10,929 nucleotides of DNA from Balneolales bacterium (GCA_007120555.1 SKNL01000169.1:1-10929), one strand, 5' to 3'. Counted from the stretch's first letter, positions 1-7,885 are shown. The notes: generated from the sequence alone by a model not told the origin. Numbers and translations: made by a program.

Positions 1-7
1 ATACTGC

Positions 8-35
8 CACAGGAATTGTCACAGGAATTGTCACA
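8..35. repeat. 12-bp tandem repeat, about 2.3 copies, upstream of hisS
   Basis: The unit CACAGGAATTGT occurs at 8-19 and 20-31 and begins a third time at 32-35. It ends 30 bp before the hisS start. I see no Shine-Dalgarno sequence and no convincing promoter in bases 1-65, and the preceding gene is outside the window. It could be a slippage duplication or two binding sites for a regulator; the sequence does not decide. Confidence 0.9.
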
Positions 36-65
36 CTGCAAATACTTACTTCCGAAACATCACGA

Positions 66-1325
66 ATGAGCAAAACCACATTTACCACCCACCACGGAAT
101 GACCGATCTGCTGCCCGGTGACATCGAACAGTGGCAGGCACTGGAGTCCCTGATCCACGAGACGGCCCGGCGGTACCACTTTCAGGAGATCCGTACACCT
201 GTCATGGAACAGACCGAACTGATTGCGCGTGGCGTGGGCCAGCTCACGGATATCGTGAGCAAGGAAATGTTTACCTTTGACCGCGGCGAGGACCATTATG
301 TGCTCAGGCCGGAAGGGACCGCGCCTGTGGCCCGGGCCTATGTGCAGAACCATCTTGCCCAGCGGGGCGGCACGCAGCGGCTCTACTATATCGGCCCGTT
401 TTTCCGGGCTGAGCGGCCGCAGAAAGGCCGGCAACGCCAGTTCCATCAGTTCGGTGCGGAACTGATCGGCTCCTCCAGCGCCATAGCTGATGTGGAGATC
501 ATTGCCTTCATGACCGCCATTTACCGGCAAATCGGCATCAAAAACACTACGCTGAAACTCAATTCCGTTGGTGATCCCGCTACACGGGATGCCTATCGCA
601 AAGCGCTCCACGACTATTTCAGGCCGCTGGCTGACAAACTCAGCGAGATTTCGCTCAACCGCCTTGATGTCAATCCCATGCGCATCCTCGACTCCAAGGA
701 GGACCAGGATCAGCCGCTTAAGGCGGCTGCCCCCAGAATCACCGACTATCTCAGTGAAAAATCGCGGGAGCATTTTGATGCGGTCAAGGAACTGCTGGAC
801 CGGCTTGATATCCCCTACGAAATGGATCCCTTCCTTGTGCGGGGACTCGACTACTACACAGAAACCGCTTTTGAGCTGGTCAGTCCGGATATTGGCTCGC
901 AGGATGCCCTTGGCGGCGGGGGCAGATACGATCTGCTCATCGAGGAGGTTGGCGGCCCGCCTACACCGGCCGTCGGATTCGCGTGCGGCATTGAGCGGCT
1001 CATGATCGCCTGCGAGGCGTTAGGCATTACCCTGGCGCATCCATCCGGCCCGGATATCTATTTTGTCACGCGTGGTGAAGAGGCCGCCCGCTGGGCGCTC
1101 GAAAAAATGCCGGAGTTGCGAAATAGCGGACTCGTTTGTACTATGGACTATGCCGGCCGCTCGCTGAAGGCACAGATGAAGGACGCCAACCGCCAGCAGG
1201 CACGGTTTGCAGTGATAATCGGGGAACAGGAGCTTCAGGAAAACCTGTTTACCCTGCGGGATATGGTAAAAAGTGAAGAATATCAGGTGATAAGCGATGA
1301 CATTGCGGGTCGCGTTCTATCCTGA
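66..1325 (+). CDS. hisS: Histidyl-tRNA synthetase (HisRS)
   Basis: This class II aminoacyl-tRNA synthetase charges tRNA-His with histidine in the cytoplasm, via a histidyl-adenylate, and normally acts as a dimer. The 419-residue product has the usual bacterial length. Visible landmarks are the N-terminal GMTDLLPGD (11-19), motif 2 with the arginine of FFRAERPQKGRQRQFHQ (112-128), the HisRS-specific histidine loop LVRGLDYYTETAFE (257-270), the glycine-rich ALGGGGRYD (281-289) and motif 3 GFACGIERL (304-312). An anticodon-binding domain follows (about 328-419). The ATG at 66 gives the expected N-terminus; no Shine-Dalgarno precedes it. The gene downstream on the same strand is 114 bp away with no clear terminator between, so read-through is possible. 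Nothing looks damaged. Confidence 0.98.
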   Translation: MSKTTFTTHHGMTDLLPGDIEQWQALESLIHETARRYHFQEIRTPVMEQTELIARGVGQLTDIVSKEMFTFDRGEDHYVLRPEGTAPVARAYVQNHLAQRGGTQRLYYIGPFFRAERPQKGRQRQFHQFGAELIGSSSAIADVEIIAFMTAIYRQIGIKNTTLKLNSVGDPATRDAYRKALHDYFRPLADKLSEISLNRLDVNPMRILDSKEDQDQPLKAAAPRITDYLSEKSREHFDAVKELLDRLDIPYEMDPFLVRGLDYYTETAFELVSPDIGSQDALGGGGRYDLLIEEVGGPPTPAVGFACGIERLMIACEALGITLAHPSGPDIYFVTRGEEAARWALEKMPELRNSGLVCTMDYAGRSLKAQMKDANRQQARFAVIIGEQELQENLFTLRDMVKSEEYQVISDDIAGRVLS

Positions 1326-1439
1326 TTTCCTGCTCTTATCTAAAAAACAACGCCGGCGTCACGTCGACAGTCAGACAAATCTGGCGCGATGCGTCCACCT
1401 GGTTAAACAAAACTACTACACGGACCGTATCAGTTTGCT

Positions 1440-2798
1440 ATGAGAACCAGGCTGATCTTATCTGCTCTTCTGCTTGCCGGGCTTTTGTTCCTGCTGAACT
1501 GGGCTGCAGGGCGCTACCTGGCCTCTGTTGTCACGCAACAGTTCGACCGGATCGCCAGTTACCATGCGCAGACGGAGTATACGTATGACAGGATTTCCGT
1601 TAATCCTGCCTTCGGATCGCTGACCATCAGGGACCTTGTTTTCAGGCAGCAGGACAATGTGGTTGAAATCGAACAAATCACCGGATCGCTGACCCATGCC
1701 GATCTCTGGCGCGTCCTTCGAAAAGGCTCCCGTGACCCGTTGGCCCAGATTCACTCCTTCCGGATCCGGATGGAAGAACTTGTTATCCATGATGCTTCCG
1801 AAGGATCTTCAGGAGCATATTTGCAGGATAACGATCCCTTCCAATGGCTGTTTGGTGAAAGCGTGACGGTGCGCAGGGCCTATCTGCTGTACAACGGCCG
1901 CATGGATGAACTGCTTCAGATTGCAGCAAGCCAGGAGCCACCCAAACATAACCACCGCATAAGCATGAGCCTGGATGAGATCACCTTTCATGAGGAAATA
2001 CCGGAACAGCTGATGGCACTGCCGATTTTTTCCGGATACCGTTTCCCCGATTTCATGGAACAGGTGGCTATGCAGATCCAGTATCGCTCAGACCGAAAGA
2101 CCGCCACCCTGAGTTCACTTCGCATATCAGCGCCCGGACTCTCTTTCAGAACATCGGGTGACATCAGCTTCAGCAGGGAAGGCTGGCCGGCAGAACCCGA
2201 TTCGTGGACCCTGAAATACATGCTGCGGGCTGCTACGCCGGAACTGGCCCGGCTGCCCCTGCCCGGCAAGCTGGGTGGATTTGCCATGGACACGCTCTCC
2301 GTGACCAGCGACATCTCTTTCGATCATGAAATGAGGGACCGGCACCCGCTCACGCTTCCCGGCGAGAATTCCGTCTATCTGGGCGAGATACGTTGGTATC
2401 CCTCACGCGAACTCATCCAGCAGTACGGAATGATGCTGGGTATGTTCGGACTGCCGGAAAATGAGCTGCCTGTCCATTCCATCAGTGCAAACTGGATCAA
2501 CAGAAGTGACACCCTTCGTATCAGGGACACCAGGATATCGACCGAGCCGTTTGATGCCAGGGTACAGGCTGTTGTGGCCTTACCGCCCGGGGAACGCGCA
2601 ACCATCATGGATGGATCCGTCACTTTTTCACGCACAAGTGCTGCCTTCAATGATTTCATCGACGGAGTGGAGGGCCTGTTCCAAATCGAATTGCCGCGAA
2701 AAGACGGTCAGCTGCACTTTGAGTTCTACGGCGATCCGCAGGCACCTGCACTGCGGTTCATGGAAGAGCTGGACGAGCCGCCGGGTCTTCAGGGGTAG
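1440..2798 (+). CDS. Membrane-anchored AsmA-like envelope protein of unknown function
   Basis: I do not recognise a named family with certainty. The 452-residue product starts with a basic MRTR and one hydrophobic segment (about 5-24) that should act as a signal anchor, putting the rest in the periplasm. The body is made of alternating short strands, such as the YDRISVNPAFGSLTIRDLVF stretch at 49-68, in the pattern of AsmA/TamB/DUF748-type proteins that form long beta-groove structures linked to lipid transport or outer-membrane assembly. There is no catalytic motif, and the C-terminus is acidic with prolines (MEELDEPPG). The ATG at 1440 directly precedes the hydrophobic segment; no Shine-Dalgarno is seen. 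It may be cotranscribed with hisS and converges with the lipid acyltransferase gene that follows. The envelope location is fairly secure; the AsmA relationship is inferred from strand pattern only. Confidence 0.75.
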   Translation: MRTRLILSALLLAGLLFLLNWAAGRYLASVVTQQFDRIASYHAQTEYTYDRISVNPAFGSLTIRDLVFRQQDNVVEIEQITGSLTHADLWRVLRKGSRDPLAQIHSFRIRMEELVIHDASEGSSGAYLQDNDPFQWLFGESVTVRRAYLLYNGRMDELLQIAASQEPPKHNHRISMSLDEITFHEEIPEQLMALPIFSGYRFPDFMEQVAMQIQYRSDRKTATLSSLRISAPGLSFRTSGDISFSREGWPAEPDSWTLKYMLRAATPELARLPLPGKLGGFAMDTLSVTSDISFDHEMRDRHPLTLPGENSVYLGEIRWYPSRELIQQYGMMLGMFGLPENELPVHSISANWINRSDTLRIRDTRISTEPFDARVQAVVALPPGERATIMDGSVTFSRTSAAFNDFIDGVEGLFQIELPRKDGQLHFEFYGDPQAPALRFMEELDEPPGLQG

Positions 2799-2839
2799 AA
2801 AAAACAGAAAAATCAGCCAGGGCAGGCAACAGAGCCGGC
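2799..2839 (-). terminator. Weak candidate terminator of the acyltransferase gene
   Basis: Read on the minus strand, GCCGG (from 2835-2839) can pair with CTGGC (from 2816-2820) around a 14-base loop. Two T runs, of 5 and 6, follow within 20 bases. The stem is short and includes a G-U pair, so this is only a candidate. It lies 37 bp past the stop codon, in the 77-bp gap between two converging genes. Confidence 0.3.
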
Positions 2840-2875
2840 AGAATATCCCGCTTGTGAGCCGGGAGACACCGGGCG

Positions 2876-4717
2876 TCAGACCGTCAGCTCCTTTTCCTTC
2901 TTCTCGGTACTGTGATAATCCTTGAATGAGGCCAACCCCTCGTCACCCATATATCGCCTGAGGATGTTGGGATCGGTTTTTGTCAGGTCCACCACGATCA
3001 GACCGTCCAGAACATCGCTGAAGTCCGGATCCACGTTGAAACCCACCAGTTTGCCGCCCAGTTTCAGATACTGCTTGAGCAGGATCGGAACACCCTTGTT
3101 GTCACTTTCAAATTCGGAGATGAGTTCGGAGACATCTTCCAGGCTGCGGATCATCGTACGGTTTTTCGGGTCCATTCCCTTTACCAGGCGTCCCCGATAG
3201 GGAGTCTTGGGCTTCACCATGCGGGCCATTTCCGGCAAATAATTGTGCAACTTGAGGAAACTGACCATCAGATGGCGGGACATGGAGTGGTACTCGCTGC
3301 TGATGCTTACCGGTCCGAACAGCACCCTGTATTTCGGATACTTGACCACATAATGACCGATGCCTTTCCAGAGCATCAGGAGCGGAGCAAAGCTGCGCTG
3401 GTATTCGGGACGTACAAAGGATCGTCCCATCTCCAGTGCCGGGTTGATCCGGTCAAACAAGGAACTTTTTATATTGAACAGAGTGGTAGTGTAAAGACCC
3501 TTTTTCCCGTGTCTCTTGATGATGTTGTCGGTCCGCCCGATCCGGTAAGCACCCACCAGTTCCTGCTTTTCCCGGTTCCAGATAAACAAATGCACATAAT
3601 ACTCGTCAAACTCATCAAGATCGATCGACTTGCCGGTTCCCTCATGCGTGCCCCGGAAAGTCACCTCCCGAAGCCTGCCAATTTCATGAAGCAGTTTGGG
3701 TGCCTGTTTCTTTACAGCGTGATACACCTCAAACTCGTTGTTCTCCAGAAGTTTCTGGGTGGGTGGCAGTTCTGCGATCTCCTTTGCCACATCTTCGGGC
3801 GGAACCGGATCCACTATGGGTTCCACTGTTTCACCGGTGATGCTGATGGAGATGGAGGTATCCGGGGATGCCTCTTCCTCACCGCTGCGGTTTTGCAGCA
3901 TGAATGTACGCTGCCGCAGATAAGTGATCATCTCCTTGTCGCTTTCGAACGATTTCAGCTTGTTGAAGCCAATCACTTTCCCAATGCAGATATCGATATC
4001 ACTGTCCTTTTTATTGAGCAGCTCATTGGGCAGCATGGCCGTGCGCAGGCGCGGGTGGATAAGTCCCATCATCTGGAACATGGGCCCGTTGAACCCGTCA
4101 AAATAGACCGGCAGCACGGGGGCCTCTGTTTTGCGTATCAGTGTCGCGACAGATTCGGCCCATTCCGACTCCACTACTTTGCGCTTACTCATGGAGAAGT
4201 GAGCAACTGTCCCGGCAGGAAAAATACCCAGCATGTGGTCATCCCGCAGCCACTGCATCGACTTTTTCATGGATGCCAGATTGGCGCGCGCCGAACTGCT
4301 CCCTCCGAACGGATCCACAAAAAAGAAGACATCCCGGAGTTCAGGAATGCGCTCCAGCAAATAGTTGGCCAGTATCTTGGAATCATCCCTTACAGAACGC
4401 AGTATGGAAGCGAGAATGATTCCTTCCAGGCCGCCAAAAGGATGGTTGGCTACCACGACTACACGCCCCTTTTTCGGGATGCGGTCCATATCCCTCTCGG
4501 AGATATGATAGTTGACATTCATCCTGTCCAACAGCTTGTCATAAAAAGCCTGCTCGGTCTCATAGTGCAACGCCTCATTATAGAGGCTGTTCAGGCCATT
4601 AAAAGACAAAAGCCGCTCCAGGGGCCTGCGGGCAACGCGAAAGAGCTTATTCCTGACTGAACCATCAATCTCAAGATCCAGATTGAAAATTTTTGCCGGC
4701 TTTTCCGATTCACTCAT
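2876..4717 (-). CDS. Bifunctional OlsF-like lipid acyltransferase (LPLAT + GNAT-type N-acyltransferase)
   Basis: The 613-residue protein joins two acyltransferase domains. Residues about 60-290 are a PlsC-like lysophospholipid acyltransferase with NHPFGGLEG (91-99), FPAGTVAHF (166-174) and APVLPVYFDG (199-208). Residues about 325-510 resemble the OlsB/'putative hemolysin' N-acyltransferase family (Acetyltransf_5 type): FDEYYVHLFIW (370-380), LVGAYRIG (387-394), EMGRSFVRPEYQ (429-440) and LFGPVSIS (466-473). Two-domain proteins of this order, called OlsF and studied in Serratia and Flavobacterium, N-acylate ornithine with the C-terminal half and add the second acyl chain with the N-terminal half. 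Amino-acid lipid synthesis at the inner membrane is therefore the likely role, with the substrate (ornithine, glycine or other) unproven. The first LPLAT motif ends in Glu98 where PlsC has Asp. I chose the ATG at 4717, not the in-frame one at 4876: it has an AAAGGA ribosome site 9 bases upstream, and the extra 53 residues look non-coding. The gene diverges from clpS. Confidence 0.85.
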   Translation of the reverse strand: MSESEKPAKIFNLDLEIDGSVRNKLFRVARRPLERLLSFNGLNSLYNEALHYETEQAFYDKLLDRMNVNYHISERDMDRIPKKGRVVVVANHPFGGLEGIILASILRSVRDDSKILANYLLERIPELRDVFFFVDPFGGSSSARANLASMKKSMQWLRDDHMLGIFPAGTVAHFSMSKRKVVESEWAESVATLIRKTEAPVLPVYFDGFNGPMFQMMGLIHPRLRTAMLPNELLNKKDSDIDICIGKVIGFNKLKSFESDKEMITYLRQRTFMLQNRSGEEEASPDTSISISITGETVEPIVDPVPPEDVAKEIAELPPTQKLLENNEFEVYHAVKKQAPKLLHEIGRLREVTFRGTHEGTGKSIDLDEFDEYYVHLFIWNREKQELVGAYRIGRTDNIIKRHGKKGLYTTTLFNIKSSLFDRINPALEMGRSFVRPEYQRSFAPLLMLWKGIGHYVVKYPKYRVLFGPVSISSEYHSMSRHLMVSFLKLHNYLPEMARMVKPKTPYRGRLVKGMDPKNRTMIRSLEDVSELISEFESDNKGVPILLKQYLKLGGKLVGFNVDPDFSDVLDGLIVVDLTKTDPNILRRYMGDEGLASFKDYHSTEKKEKELTV

Positions 4718-4726
4718 ACAAACTGA

Positions 4727-4732
4727 TCCTTT
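4727..4732 (-). promoter_or_regulatory. Ribosome binding site that fixes the acyltransferase start
   Basis: On the minus strand AAAGGA lies 9 bases before the ATG at 4717. It is the only good Shine-Dalgarno-like match at a start in this window, and it favours this start over the upstream in-frame ATG at 4876. Confidence 0.65.
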
Positions 4733-4853
4733 TGTTACTTGAACTTTAATGCGAATTGCTCCTTGCCCCTTTCCTTGTGGGTGGCTCCCATTGCCGACCG
4801 GGATGACTCCCATCAGACAAAGAAATTCAACTCCGAACCGGGAAATGAAAATG

Positions 4854-4870
4854 CCTTTTCCTGAAAAAGG
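4854..4870. other. Small inverted repeat in the divergent acyltransferase/clpS spacer
   Basis: CCTTTT (4854-4859) and AAAAGG (4865-4870) form a 6-bp stem around a 5-base loop, inside the 251-bp spacer (4718-4968) that must hold the promoters of both flanking genes. No T run follows on the plus strand, so it is not an obvious terminator; it could be an operator or chance. I see no convincing sigma-70 or Bacteroidota-type promoter pair elsewhere in this spacer. Confidence 0.4.
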
Positions 4871-4968
4871 TTTCACTATTGCAACGTGCAGACCTAAACG
4901 ATAATTTTACAGGACACTCAGGCGTTTGAGGATTTGTCGGAATATAAGAAACAAACTTACAGTATACC

Positions 4969-5280
4969 ATGTCTGAAGCAGCACAGAAACAATCAGCTAC
5001 CCGAACCAGAAAAAAAAGCAGGACAGGCGAACCTTCCATGTACAAGGTGATCCTGCTCAATGATGATTACACCACCTTCGACTTTGTTGTAAACGTGCTG
5101 ACCGGTATTTTTGGCAAATCCGTCCCCGAAGCCGTTACTATCACGGCGGATGTTCACCAAAAGGGCTCCGGCATCTGCGGAGTATTTACGCGCGACATCG
5201 CCGAAACCAAAGTCGACATGGTGACACAAAGCAGCAAAAAAGCAGGCTTCCCGCTTCGATGCACCATGGAAAAGGCATAA
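4969..5280 (+). CDS. clpS: ClpS adaptor for the ClpA unfoldase (N-degron recognition)
   Basis: ClpS binds proteins with destabilising N-terminal residues and hands them to ClpAP; it also alters ClpA substrate choice. The 103-residue protein has a flexible lysine/serine-rich N-terminus (1-23) and then the ClpS core: YKVILLNDDYTTFDFV (25-40), His63 in ADVHQKGSGICGVF (60-73), and AETKVDMV (78-85). The substrate-pocket Asn, Asp, Asp and His of E. coli ClpS are kept (Asn31, Asp32, Asp33, His63), but the E. coli Pro39-Met40 pair reads Thr36-Phe37. That changes the gate residue of the hydrophobic pocket. The C-terminus MEKA matches the family. The ATG at 4969 lacks a Shine-Dalgarno; a later ATG at codon 24 would remove the N-terminal extension needed for delivery, so I prefer the first. 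clpA follows after 27 bp, surely as one operon. Confidence 0.97.
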   Translation: MSEAAQKQSATRTRKKSRTGEPSMYKVILLNDDYTTFDFVVNVLTGIFGKSVPEAVTITADVHQKGSGICGVFTRDIAETKVDMVTQSSKKAGFPLRCTMEKA

Positions 5281-5307
5281 CCTAATCGCGAAAGAACCAC
5301 ATATCTC

Positions 5308-7845
5308 ATGATTACCAAGGCACTGGACCGGGTTCTCCGGAATAGCTTCATGATTGCTTCTCATCTCGGGCATGAGATGGTTACGCTTGAGCATTTGCTG
5401 CATGCCATTTTGAAGGACGAGACCGGGGCCAGGATACTTCGCAGCTGCGGAACGGATATTGAGATGCTGGACAAGGACCTGGAAGACTTTTACAGCCACA
5501 TCCCTGACCGGCGAAACAAAGCCGCGGAACCCCTTCATACCCTCGGATTTCGCCGGACCGTCCAGCGCACCCTCATCCACAGCCAGTCTGCCGAACAGGA
5601 AAAGGTCGACATAGGCGACCTGCTGGTTTCCATGTTCGCCGAGGAAGAGAGTCACGCCATCTATTTCCTGGAAAAGCAGGATGTAACCCGCCTGGATGTG
5701 CTCAATTATGTGGCACATCGCATTGCCAAACCCGGTTTTGAGCAGCCTGAAGATGACGAAGCGAATGGCGGCGCTGATCCGGGCAGTGATACGGATGATT
5801 TCCACGACCCGGAATGGGACGACGGGTTCGATCCGGATTCCGCAGACGACGAAGATCGGTTCGGGGAACAAGAGGAGCATGGCGGACATGGCCACGAAGA
5901 TGAAGATGGTTTTATGGATCCGGATGGTGATGGAGATGCTGATGGCGATGACAGAGATGATATCTTCGGGATTCCCGACGAGCCGGGAAGCGGCAGAAGG
6001 CGGTATCACTCCCGCCCGGACAAAAACGAAGAGGATCCTGCACGGGACACTCGGCCGGGAACAGCACCAGGGAGCGGAGCCGGCACCCGGCGGAAAAAGA
6101 CCGATCTGCTTGAGCTTTATACCGAGGAATGGACAGCCAAAGCCCGTGAGGGACACTTTGACAAGGTTATCGGGCGTGATATGGAAATCGGACGGAGTAT
6201 TGAGATCCTGTGCCGCCGCCAGAAGAACAATCCAATTTTTGTCGGCGATCCCGGTGTGGGCAAGACCGCCATCACCCAGGGACTCGCCCAGAAGATCGTG
6301 GCCGGCGAGGTGCCGGAACGCATCCATGATTTCCGTATCTATGCATTGGATCTGGGTTCGCTGCTTGCAGGCACCAAGTTCCGCGGTGATTTCGAAGCGC
6401 GGCTGAAAGGGGTGCTCAAGGCGCTTCAGCGACGCAAAAACGTTATCCTTTTCATTGATGAGATCCACACGATCATCGGTGCGGGAGCGGCGGGATCCAG
6501 TACGCTGGATGCGTCCAACATGCTCAAGCCGCTGCTGGCCGACGGCAAGATCCGGTGCATCGGGGCCACCACCTTTGAAGAGTACAAGAACCTGTTTGAA
6601 AAAGACCGGGCACTGTCGCGCCGATTCCAGAAGATTGAGATTGACGAGCCCGATGTGGCGACAACCGTCGAAATACTGAAGGGCCTGAAAGGGGTGTATG
6701 AAGAGTACCATGGATTGAAAATCACCAATGCGGCCCTCGAGTCCGCGGCCCGCCTGTCAGCCAAATATCTGACCGATCGCCGGCTGCCCGACAAGGCGAT
6801 CGACGTGATCGACGAGGCATGTTCGCAGGTCTCCCTGCGATCATCGAGCCGCAAACAGGTCGGAACACGCGATATTGAAATGCTGGTGTCCAAGATGGCG
6901 CGTGTCCCCGTGCATCAACTGGCGGGTGCTGAAAAAGAGGGTCTGCGCGACCTGGAAGAGGAGCTGAACCGCAATGTTTACGGACAGGGTCCTGCGGTCA
7001 AAGCATTGGTGGCTGCCGTCAAGCGAAGCCGGGCCGGACTCGGAAACGAAAGCAAGCCGGTCGGATCGTTTCTCTTTTCCGGTCCCACAGGCGTGGGAAA
7101 GACCGAGCTTTGCCGTCAGATGGCCGAACAGCTCGGCATTCCCCTGATACGGTTCGATATGAGCGAATACATGGAGAAGCATACCGTGTCGCGGCTCATC
7201 GGAGCGCCGGCCGGATATGTCGGTTTCGAACAGGGCGGCCTGCTGACCGATGCCATCCGCCGCCAGCCCAATTCGGTGCTACTGCTGGATGAGATCGAGA
7301 AAGCGCACCCGGATATTTTCAATATCCTGCTGCAGATCATGGACTATGCCACGGCCACCGACAACACCGGACGCAAGGCTGACTTCCGCAATGTACTGCT
7401 GGTGATGACATCCAATGTGGGTTCGCGCGAGATGAGCAGCCCGAAAATCGGCTTTGGAGGGGAGGGGACTTCCAGACTTGGCGGTGAACCGAAAAAAGCC
7501 ATTGAAAAGCATTTCAGCCCGGAGTTCCGGAACCGCCTTGATGATATCGTCATCTTCCGGCATCTGGACCGCACCGTTGTCGAAAGTATCGTCTACAAAT
7601 TCATAAAGGAGCTGGAGCTGCAGCTCAAAGGCAAGAACATCCGCATCCACCTGACCAAAAAGGCGGTAAACTGGCTGGCGGACAAAGGATACGACCCGGC
7701 GTTCGGTGCCAGGCCAATGGCCCGGGTCATTCAGGAATCCATCAAGGACAGGCTTGTGGATGAGATGCTGTTCGGCAAGCTGCAGCAGGGCGGCAGCGTC
7801 ACCCTGTCAGAAAAGGACGGCGGGCTGACATTCCGGTTTGACTGA
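5308..7845 (+). CDS. clpA: ClpA, AAA+ unfoldase of the ClpAP protease, with an expanded acidic linker
   Basis: ClpA forms a hexameric ATP-driven ring that unfolds proteins and threads them into ClpP. The 845 residues divide into a Clp N-domain (1-145, where ClpS docks), a long linker (about 146-262), and two AAA+ modules. D1 has Walker A GDPGVGKT (313-320), Walker B ILFIDE (380-385) and pore loop GTKFRG (355-360). D2 has Walker A GPTGVGKT (592-599), Walker B LLLDE (658-662) and pore loop GYVG (636-639). IGF at 714-716 is the ClpP-docking loop, so a ClpP partner is expected although clpP is not here. There is no ClpB/ClpC-type middle coiled coil, which with the adjacent clpS supports ClpA. E. 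coli ClpA has 758 residues; the excess is almost all linker, which is acidic and then basic. Only a weak GAAAGAA lies upstream. Transcription likely comes from the clpS promoter and ends at the 7851-7885 hairpin. Confidence 0.97.
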   Translation: MITKALDRVLRNSFMIASHLGHEMVTLEHLLHAILKDETGARILRSCGTDIEMLDKDLEDFYSHIPDRRNKAAEPLHTLGFRRTVQRTLIHSQSAEQEKVDIGDLLVSMFAEEESHAIYFLEKQDVTRLDVLNYVAHRIAKPGFEQPEDDEANGGADPGSDTDDFHDPEWDDGFDPDSADDEDRFGEQEEHGGHGHEDEDGFMDPDGDGDADGDDRDDIFGIPDEPGSGRRRYHSRPDKNEEDPARDTRPGTAPGSGAGTRRKKTDLLELYTEEWTAKAREGHFDKVIGRDMEIGRSIEILCRRQKNNPIFVGDPGVGKTAITQGLAQKIVAGEVPERIHDFRIYALDLGSLLAGTKFRGDFEARLKGVLKALQRRKNVILFIDEIHTIIGAGAAGSSTLDASNMLKPLLADGKIRCIGATTFEEYKNLFEKDRALSRRFQKIEIDEPDVATTVEILKGLKGVYEEYHGLKITNAALESAARLSAKYLTDRRLPDKAIDVIDEACSQVSLRSSSRKQVGTRDIEMLVSKMARVPVHQLAGAEKEGLRDLEEELNRNVYGQGPAVKALVAAVKRSRAGLGNESKPVGSFLFSGPTGVGKTELCRQMAEQLGIPLIRFDMSEYMEKHTVSRLIGAPAGYVGFEQGGLLTDAIRRQPNSVLLLDEIEKAHPDIFNILLQIMDYATATDNTGRKADFRNVLLVMTSNVGSREMSSPKIGFGGEGTSRLGGEPKKAIEKHFSPEFRNRLDDIVIFRHLDRTVVESIVYKFIKELELQLKGKNIRIHLTKKAVNWLADKGYDPAFGARPMARVIQESIKDRLVDEMLFGKLQQGGSVTLSEKDGGLTFRFD
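5746..6093 (+). other. Low-complexity acidic/His-rich linker segment inside clpA
   Basis: This encodes ClpA residues 147-262. Residues 147-226 contain 36 Asp/Glu, only two Arg and no Lys. Within them are a His cluster HGGHGH (191-196) and two overlapping DxDxDG loops (204-209 and 208-213). From about 230 the charge reverses, with RRR (230-232) and RRKK (261-264). In DNA, part of the acidic stretch is an irregular GATGGN hexamer repeat at about 5905-5960. The linker is almost certainly disordered. Metal binding is only suggested by the motifs. Confidence 0.8.
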
Positions 7846-7850
7846 ATGCA

Positions 7851-7885
7851 AAAAAGCCATGGCCACCGAAGTGGTCATGGCTTTT
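7851..7885. terminator. Bidirectional terminator between clpA and the FAS1 gene
   Basis: AAAAGCCATGGCCAC (7852-7866) and GTGGTCATGGCTTTT (7871-7885) form a 15-bp stem with one G-U/A-C position and a four-base loop. On the plus strand the loop is CGAA and a T4 tail follows, starting 6 bases after the clpA stop. On the minus strand the loop is the very stable TTCG type and the tail is six T, which suits termination of the FAS1 lipoprotein transcript. A second plus-strand T6 run lies at 7893-7898. Confidence 0.92.

Noticed and set aside
60..773. 237-codon open frame on the minus strand opposite hisS
   Set aside because: It is a shadow of hisS: no domain, no ribosome site, and it overlaps conserved synthetase motifs.
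1350..1359. Palindrome ACGCCGGCGT between hisS and the AsmA-like gene as a possible terminator
   Set aside because: A self-complementary 10-mer leaves no loop and no T run follows, so it does not look like a terminator.
3245..4660. 471-codon open frame on the plus strand inside the acyltransferase gene
   Set aside because: It is antisense to a protein with clear conserved motifs, and its translation resembles no family and has no start signal.
4718..4876. 53-residue N-terminal extension of the acyltransferase from the ATG at 4876
   Set aside because: The extension has no family-like sequence, and the ATG at 4717 has a good ribosome site 9 bases upstream.
4952..4959. TAAGTTTG on the minus strand, matching the Bacteroidota -7 promoter element TAnnTTTG
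   Set aside because: I found no matching upstream TTTG at the right spacing, it touches the clpS start, and one 8-base match is weak.
4993..6711. 572-codon open frame on the minus strand opposite clpS and clpA
   Set aside because: It lies wholly antisense to two certain genes, has no recognisable domain, and its length follows from codon bias in the opposite strand.
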